A stretch of DNA of 64,000 nucleotides, from contig NC_080042.1 of the NCBI RefSeq assembly GCF_012489685.1, positions 3,536,501 to 3,600,500 of the forward strand. Reading direction: 5' to 3'. Shown here piece by piece: positions 58,594-64,000 of the stretch (position 1 is its first letter; each line of letters begins with the position of its first letter). The stretch is from Lotus japonicus. Lineage: Eukaryota; Streptophyta; Magnoliopsida; Fabales; Fabaceae. Below the pieces are notes generated by a model that was not told the DNA's origin, did not search any database, and was given only the letters and a program-made list of their open reading frames with translations. The translations under genes were made by a program, and so were the position numbers.

Positions 58594-58671
58594 CTCGAGC
58601 TGATCCAGCTTCGAAGTCACAAGCTTCTTCACTCAAGGGCTCTTCACCTTCCAAAGTTCCTTCAACTGAAC
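58594..58671 (-). other. Putative 78-nt internal exon of gL4
   Basis: On the minus strand it is bounded by CTCCGAG and GTTAGGGCAACTTGC. The 2-nt entry phase is open for 25 acidic codons; another frame has a stop. Confidence 0.5.
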
Positions 58672-60342
58672 CTCGGAGAAAAACAAAGCAGAATCCAAAC
58701 ATAATCGATTAGTTCGATCGCAATACAATACATAAACGATAGACAAAGCATTAAAGCTTCAGAATACGACATTTAGGCACGAATGGAAGGGCTTCCCCCG
58801 AATGGATGAGTTTTGACTCGATTCAAGTTTTGTACAAAAACACTTTATTCGCTAAAACGTGCATAACTCGAGCTACAGAACTCAGAATGACATGAAACCA
58901 GAGCCAAAATTTCAACAACGGAGAGAGCTACGCTATAGCTCAGGCCATACAGACCCAAAAATTATTTTTGGACACGGTACCATGACATATAAGTTTCGGC
59001 CATTATCAAAATAGGGCTTCCCGAACTTTTTCTTCGATCAAATCAATTCACGAGGTAGTTTTAGGGTAAAACTAAGGCAAAGAAACTGTCAGAACAATTT
59101 TCGGACAATCGGGTCGAAATACGACTATCCAGGGGCATTTTGGTCCAAAATAAAGGCTCAAAACTTCAAAGTTATCATTTCTGAAAACAAATTTGACAGC
59201 AATGATCCTAACGACATCCGTGACAATAAATCCTAAAGGCACGAAGTCAGATTATGACTTTTCGACCATAAAGTTTCGAAATGTGAGACAAAAAGGTTTT
59301 GAAACAGTTTCTCAGATCTTGATCAACTGAATCACAATCAGCGTTTACTGACAGAGGTTTTAGGCTCATGGGAACCTAGAGAACATAACCCAACCAAGAA
59401 ATCGAAGAAATCGGACAATTTTAGAAAAAGCTCAAAACTGTGAGCACAGAAACGACTTCAGAAACTCAGCAGAAACAGAAATCAGAGGTAGGATTCATGC
59501 TAGTTACCTCGATACCTAGAAGTAGGGACGAACTGCGCGAAGATTGGTCAAGGTTTCGCGAAAATCTCTCATCCTCTTCTCCCCCTAGAACTCGCGGCCT
59601 CAAAGGTTGCAAATGAGAGGATTTTTGCTTTTTCGCGCTATATATAGGCGGGTGAAATCGCGGGAAAATGAAAATTTCGCGATTCCGATTTTTGCAGCAC
59701 GTTCACCGTGAAATTCTAAGAGAGATTCTGGCGTCAGAATTCCAGAACTCAAAACAAATATCTAGGATTTGGGAAAAACGATATCCAAAACGCCAAAAGC
59801 GGTGTAAGTTAGTCTGTCCCGAAAAACTACTTTTTGCTGTGATGCTCAAACGACAAAACTTTGTACTGAAGAAAGATTGGAAATGTCGAAACAAGTCTGG
59901 CAACGCGGACGGAATCTTCGTTAGAAGTCCCGAATAGAAAAAGTCTTCATCCATCGCTCAAAACTAGGATTTCGAAGCAAAGAAATTAGAGTCGTCGAGC
60001 TTCCGGAAAGTGAATACTATCGTGCGTACAGTCTAGAGTTCCGAAATGAAACGCTGGTCGAAGGAAAAATAAAGAGAATCTTTAAATTTTCCAAGAGTTC
60101 GAAATCTCACTCAAAACGTTGCTTTAAGAGCGAAATAGCCTATTCTGGACACGCTCGCCCTAAGGCAAGTGTGCAGACGACTCGCACTAACTCCGAAAAC
60201 GACTACGCAACATTCCTCAAGCAATTCCTGAACTTTCTTCTTCATTAATCTTTCTCAAATATCAAACTCCTGTCACGCTTACGCTGATTCTACGCGTGAG
60301 TCGGAAATTAGCTTGTTTTGAAAATCCAGGTCTTACAAAGGT

Positions 60343-61743
60343 GGTGGTGGTGTTGGATCTAGATTCCTACATATCTGACCTCAAATCCTAAAAATGTACT
60401 CTGATTTCTTTGAGTGAAAAGAGAAAGGAAAGGATTTGCTTTTTTCCGTAAGGTGTTTGATGGTGACTGGATTTGAGGAGATTGATTTTTTTTTCTGGAT
60501 TTTTTTCAGCTTTATGTTGAAGATGATATTGAAGATGTTTAAGATGATAAACATTCATCAGTTTTTAGGTTTTTGTTTTATTTTCTTTTTTTTTTATTTA
60601 TCCCAGAATTCGCTAAATATTGGATGGCCAATGAGATAAAAGAAGTTGACGTTTACAGGAAGGCCAAAGTTGAGAGACCAAAAGTGCAATTAAGCCTTTT
60701 TTTTTTTTATTGATAATAGTTACTTTAGACTCTTAGAGTACCTTTTTAAGTCTGCATTCATTGTTACTACTTTTAGTATTTACAAGCATTAGTTTTTTAT
60801 TATGAGTTTTTTTTATATATTCAACATAAAACCAGTTTTGAGTTGTTGACTTATAACGCATCAGAAGTCAAGCGAAGCGTGTTAATTTAACGCAGGAGGC
60901 CGGCGTGGGAAAGTGGCGGGACCGGAGCAGTTGCGAAACTTGTCAATTTGCAAAGTTAGGAGTAAAATTGTGAGCAAAATGCTTCTCATCTCAACATCAA
61001 AAGTGGGACACAATGGCCATTGAGATGAGAAGAAGTTGACGTTTCTATCATTTTATATTGTTTGTTGGAATTGGCCAATGAGATAAAAAAACCATTCATT
61101 GATTTCATTCATTTAACAGAAAGATAAGACAAGTTGTTGACATGGAGCTTTGAGGGGCATGTTACGTATTTGTGCTTACCTTTTGCCACGAGTCCATAGA
61201 CCATGGTTTGAACGCATTAGTGTGTTCAAATTTGAGTAAGAAAGATAATAACAATAATGAGATCTCAATGATAAAAAAATTGATCAATGTATCATCTCAC
61301 CCTTAATTTAATTATCATTTATTTCTTTAATTATTAAACACATTATAATCAATAATGACATGAAAAAACTTGACATGGACAATTTTTTATAATTAAGAGA
61401 TCCAATTCCAAGTAAAAGTGTATTTTGAGAAAAACAAATTAAGGTGTTTCTTCAGTACTTTTATAAAAGACTAGAATATGTTACCTTTCGGTCTATTATT
61501 AAAAATTTGTATAAAGGATTACATTTCTAATTATAATACTTTATTTTAGAAAATAATATGAAACATCAAAGCAATAAGGTACAGAACCGCTTCTTTTTGA
61601 AAATTGTATAAATATCAACTTTGAGATGTAGGTTTTTTTTATAAGCCATATAATATATTGAAATGAAGTATAAAGAATATTTTAACCCGGCCAATACAAG
61701 AGAGAAAATGACAAGAACGTAAAGTAAGTCTATAAACAAGAAA
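60343..61743. other. AT-rich DNA, no gene seen
   Basis: The motif GGCCAATGAGATAAAA occurs near 60627 and 61075, and GAAGTTGACGTTT near 60643 and 61031. No element boundary is recognised. It may include the far part of the CACTA-type element. Confidence 0.4.
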
Positions 61744-61910
61744 GATTACTAGACTGGGCGGGGGCTTCCTAATATGAAGCCCGCCCAAACCCTGGTAAAA
61801 GCTTAAACGGTGCGCAAGGCTGGCAATGATAACGAGCGATGATGGGAAGCATGTTGTTCAACCAATGGTCCCACTTGTTAGCTTTAAGATTCTTTTGAGT
61901 TTGTCTTCTC
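61744..61910 (+). other. 3' internal remnant of a Tat element upstream of the Tat-C LTR
   Basis: It contains a GC hairpin (arms GGGCGGG...CTTC and GAAGCCCGCCC, 61756-61786) and AAGATTCTTTTG near the LTR. The end of the Tat-A internal region has a GC hairpin and AAGATTCTTTTG in the same order. This suggests the LTR at 61911 has internal sequence on both sides. Confidence 0.5.
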
Positions 61911-62144
61911 TGTATAGGGATTTGGGCCTCATTTGTAAAGACCCAAATATGGAAATAATCTAGATGATTGACCTCACCCACTATAAAAATGAGGGTCTTA
62001 CATTTAATGAGAATATTCCTTTTATGATTAGAGAATATTCCTTTTATGAGAATATTCCTTTTATGATATCTTTGCTATTTTAATGCTCTGCTAGGGTTTG
62101 CTTTAAGTACCTTTCCTTACTTTAGCTTACCTCAGTACAGAACA
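61911..62144 (+). repeat. LTR of Tat-C, 234 bp
   Basis: It runs TGTATAGGG...CAGAACA and resembles the Tat-A LTR (GGGATTTGGGCC, TGCTCTGCTAGGGTTTGCTT). It has a TATA box (TATAAAA) at 61982-61988 and internal repeats of GAATATTCCTTTTATGA. Confidence 0.9.
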
Positions 62145-62161
62145 TTGACGCTGTCTGTGGC
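62145..62161 (+). other. Primer-binding-site region of Tat-C
   Basis: TTGACGCTGTCTGTGGC follows the LTR directly and matches the Tat-A site with one further change. Confidence 0.65.
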
Positions 62162-62207
62162 TCTGACCTAGATCTACACTTGACGTAGAGGGTGATGGTT
62201 ACGGTTG

Positions 62208-63277
62208 ATGGAGACTCGTTCGTGCGGTGTCGGCCGTCGCGATTATCGTCACGGTGGTGGTGGTCGACGTGGCGGACGCGGCGGCTTTCGAAACAATAAT
62301 CACGCTGCATTTCAGGAACACGAGCAGGAGGCTTCTTCGGACGGAGTTCACTCGGTGGCGCCGTCACCAACTAAACCAACTCCGGGCAAGACTTCAGATC
62401 TGATAGCCAGGTCAGATGCAGGTGTCAGGCGACGCACAACGTCGTCTGGACACATCAACATGGAAGATTTTAAGACTAATGATCCGGTGAAAGAACAAGA
62501 AGGGGTAACAGGTATTACGCCTGTGGAGTTGAAACACATACTGGACACCTTGCAAAATGTTCAACGCCAAAATGAACATTTGCAAGCCCATGTGGAATAC
62601 TTGAATTAGATAAGAGACTCTAAACAAGGACAGCGCCTCGAGGCGGAGGACGTAGTTGAATTTCAACCTTTAGTGTTTGCCGTCACAACCGTTGAAATAC
62701 CCAAACATTTACAGACGATGGCATTGGACGCCTTCTCAGGCGATTCTGATCCTATGGAGCACTTGAGATACTTTAACACCAAAATGGTTATTGGTGGGGC
62801 GACGGATGCGGTGAAATGCAGATTGTTACCCTCAACATTTAAAGGAATGGTGATGCAGTGGTTTATTAGACAGTCACCTTTCTCAATTGCCAATTTCACT
62901 GATTTATCCACAAAATTCTTAACTCAATTCTCAGCCAGCAAAACAACAAAGGAAACTATGTTTGATCTCATCAGCATACACCAACAACCAGGGGAAAAGC
63001 TTAAGACGTACATGGCGCGATTCAGCAAGATGGCTGTACAATTGGAGGAAGATAGTCCAGATGTGTGTCTGGCGTCTTTCAAAAATGGACTCCGGGCGGG
63101 AGATTTGAATCGAGATTTGACAAGGCGCCCAGCGCGTGATATGATGGATCTCTGTGCCAGAGTTCAGGAATTTATTTTGATAGAGCAAGATGACCAAAGG
63201 AAGCAAGAAAGAGAAGATGGGAAGAAAGATTCCCAGTCAGGCACGACGTCACAAGAAAAGCCTAAGGCTGGGAAAGA
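62208..63277 (+). pseudogene. Tat-C gag, broken by TAG and cut by an insertion
   Basis: The ATG at 62208 starts METRSCGVGRRDYRHGG, close to Tat-A. TAG at 62607-62609 stands where Tat-A has CAG (the Gln of TQRQDF). The same frame then continues through LDAFSGDSDPMEHL, VMQWFIRQ and KTYMARFSKM to PKAGKD at 63277. Here it is interrupted by a new element starting TGTAACACC. Confidence 0.9.
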
Positions 63278-64000
63278 TGTAACACCCCCTTTTTCCCATT
63301 GTTTTATTTAAAAACGTTTATCAGAGTTTAAAAACATATCAAGGGAGTATTACACTTCTTCACGAAAACTCATTAAAATTAACACTGATTGTGTTTGAAA
63401 ATTTATAAGTTCATATGCTTTTCAAAGAATGAATTATTCCTGCCAATGAAATTTCTAAACCAGTCAGATAATCCTAAGATGCATAAAATCACTTATTTAA
63501 ATAGGTTTATCTTCCATGATATTCCAATAAAATTCATCATACTCAGAACTGAATTTCATAAGCACTTCGGCCGTCAACAGTACGACATCGCCATCATTTA
63601 GAAAATTATTCAACAACTTCCATAAGAAGAGATTATAAAATCCTCTCAACATAAATGTAAAAGTAACGTAAAATATCTAACCAGTGTTACATTACAGAGC
63701 AAGACACTTATTTTATAATAATAATAATAATAATAACATAAGCTAAGACTCTCCGAAGCTACTCCTCATGAGCCACATCTCTACCTCCTGTACCTGAGCG
63801 ATGTCGCATAGAACATCATTCCAACAGAAGGGTAAGAACTTACATTGTATAAAATATAACATAACAAAGAGCAAGTAAACAATTCAGATCCTGCTTTATA
63901 AACTCTTCACCTTTACTTTAAAATCTGAGTGATTATAATATTTTCTCTCAAGACAGTTTCACAATTCTTATTAATGTTTCGAAAAATTATAAGCTTAAAG
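63278..64000. mobile_element. Left part of an LTR-type insertion running off the window
   Basis: It starts TGTAACACCCCCTTTTTCCC in the middle of Tat-C gag. The first 11 bases match the gL1 and gL4 ends, but the following sequence is different, so it is another family. The expected 5-bp duplication would be AAAGA (63273-63277); its partner lies outside the window. An (ATA)n microsatellite lies at about 63713-63736. No gene is seen. Confidence 0.7.

Larger units (their letters stand above)
56603..60337 (-). mobile_element. gL4: giant solo-LTR-like element, 3735 bp
   Basis: On the plus strand it runs TGTAACACCCCG...GGTCTTACA with the perfect duplication AAGGT (56598-56602 and 60338-60342). In the sense (minus) direction it has a TATA box at 59646-59639, GGCCGCGAG, a donor after 59508, an intron of 836 bp, the 78-nt exon at 58671-58594 and a 34-bp array at 57552-57451. 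It lies 223 bp from gL3 in the opposite orientation. There is no protein gene. Confidence 0.87.

Noticed and set aside
28780..60337. gL elements as TIR DNA transposons (TGTAA...TTACA)
   Set aside because: Only about 5 bp are inverted at the ends, the ends are TG...CA and the duplications are 5 bp, which fits an LTR better. An unknown class is not fully excluded.

Overview
This window is plant nuclear DNA, and almost all of it is a pile of nested transposable elements. The evidence is an eight-exon extra-large G protein (XLG) gene, a family confined to plants, together with plant-type transposons: Tat-lineage Ty3/gypsy, PIF/Harbinger, a Mutator-like element (MULE), CACTA, Helitron, TRIM and SINE. 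A dicot, perhaps a legume, is my best guess, but that is inference only. I see no prokaryotic or organellar genes.

Layout. 1-9496: a degenerate Tat-lineage LTR retrotransposon (Tat-A). The window opens 2 bp inside its 5' LTR, and its 3' LTR ends 90 bp downstream of the XLG stop codon. 9586-14406 (minus): an intact XLG gene, 889 codons when its exons are joined, and the only clear host gene here. 14.9-17.9 kb: a duplicated noncoding segment. One copy carries a small foldback element and a poly(A)-tailed retropseudogene; the other copy keeps the empty sites. About 17.98-27.18 kb: a candidate Helitron holding a tandem duplication, a mariner/Stowaway-type element with a TRIM inside it, and a PIF/Harbinger element with an intact transposase. 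27.41-33.15 kb: a MULE with 195-bp inverted repeats and a 9-bp target duplication, split by giant LTR-like element gL1. 33.2-37.5 kb: sparse DNA with CACTA-like ends and a SINE with a 16-bp target duplication. 37.71-52.35 kb (minus): a younger Tat element (Tat-B) whose gag-pol is one frame broken only by two TAG codons, with an accessory gene on the opposite strand and gL2 inside it. 52.4-60.3 kb: gL3 and gL4. 61.9-63.3 kb: the start of a third Tat element (Tat-C), cut at 63278 by another insertion that runs off the window.

The most unusual content is the set of four noncoding elements gL1-gL4 (3.7-4.3 kb, TG...CA ends, each with its own perfect 5-bp target duplication). They look like solo copies of one giant LTR. 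All four share a TATA box, a putative first intron and a putative internal exon of exactly 78 nt that is open in the same phase. All four also carry a tandem array at the same place, 850-950 bp from the 3' end, but the repeat unit differs in every copy (147, 18, 61 and 34 bp). Secondary points are the antisense gene of the Tat elements, which has its own conserved TATA box and an intron, and the repeated loss of reading frame by apparent CAG-to-TAG changes.

All coordinates were read by eye. Family names rest on remembered motifs, not on database searches.
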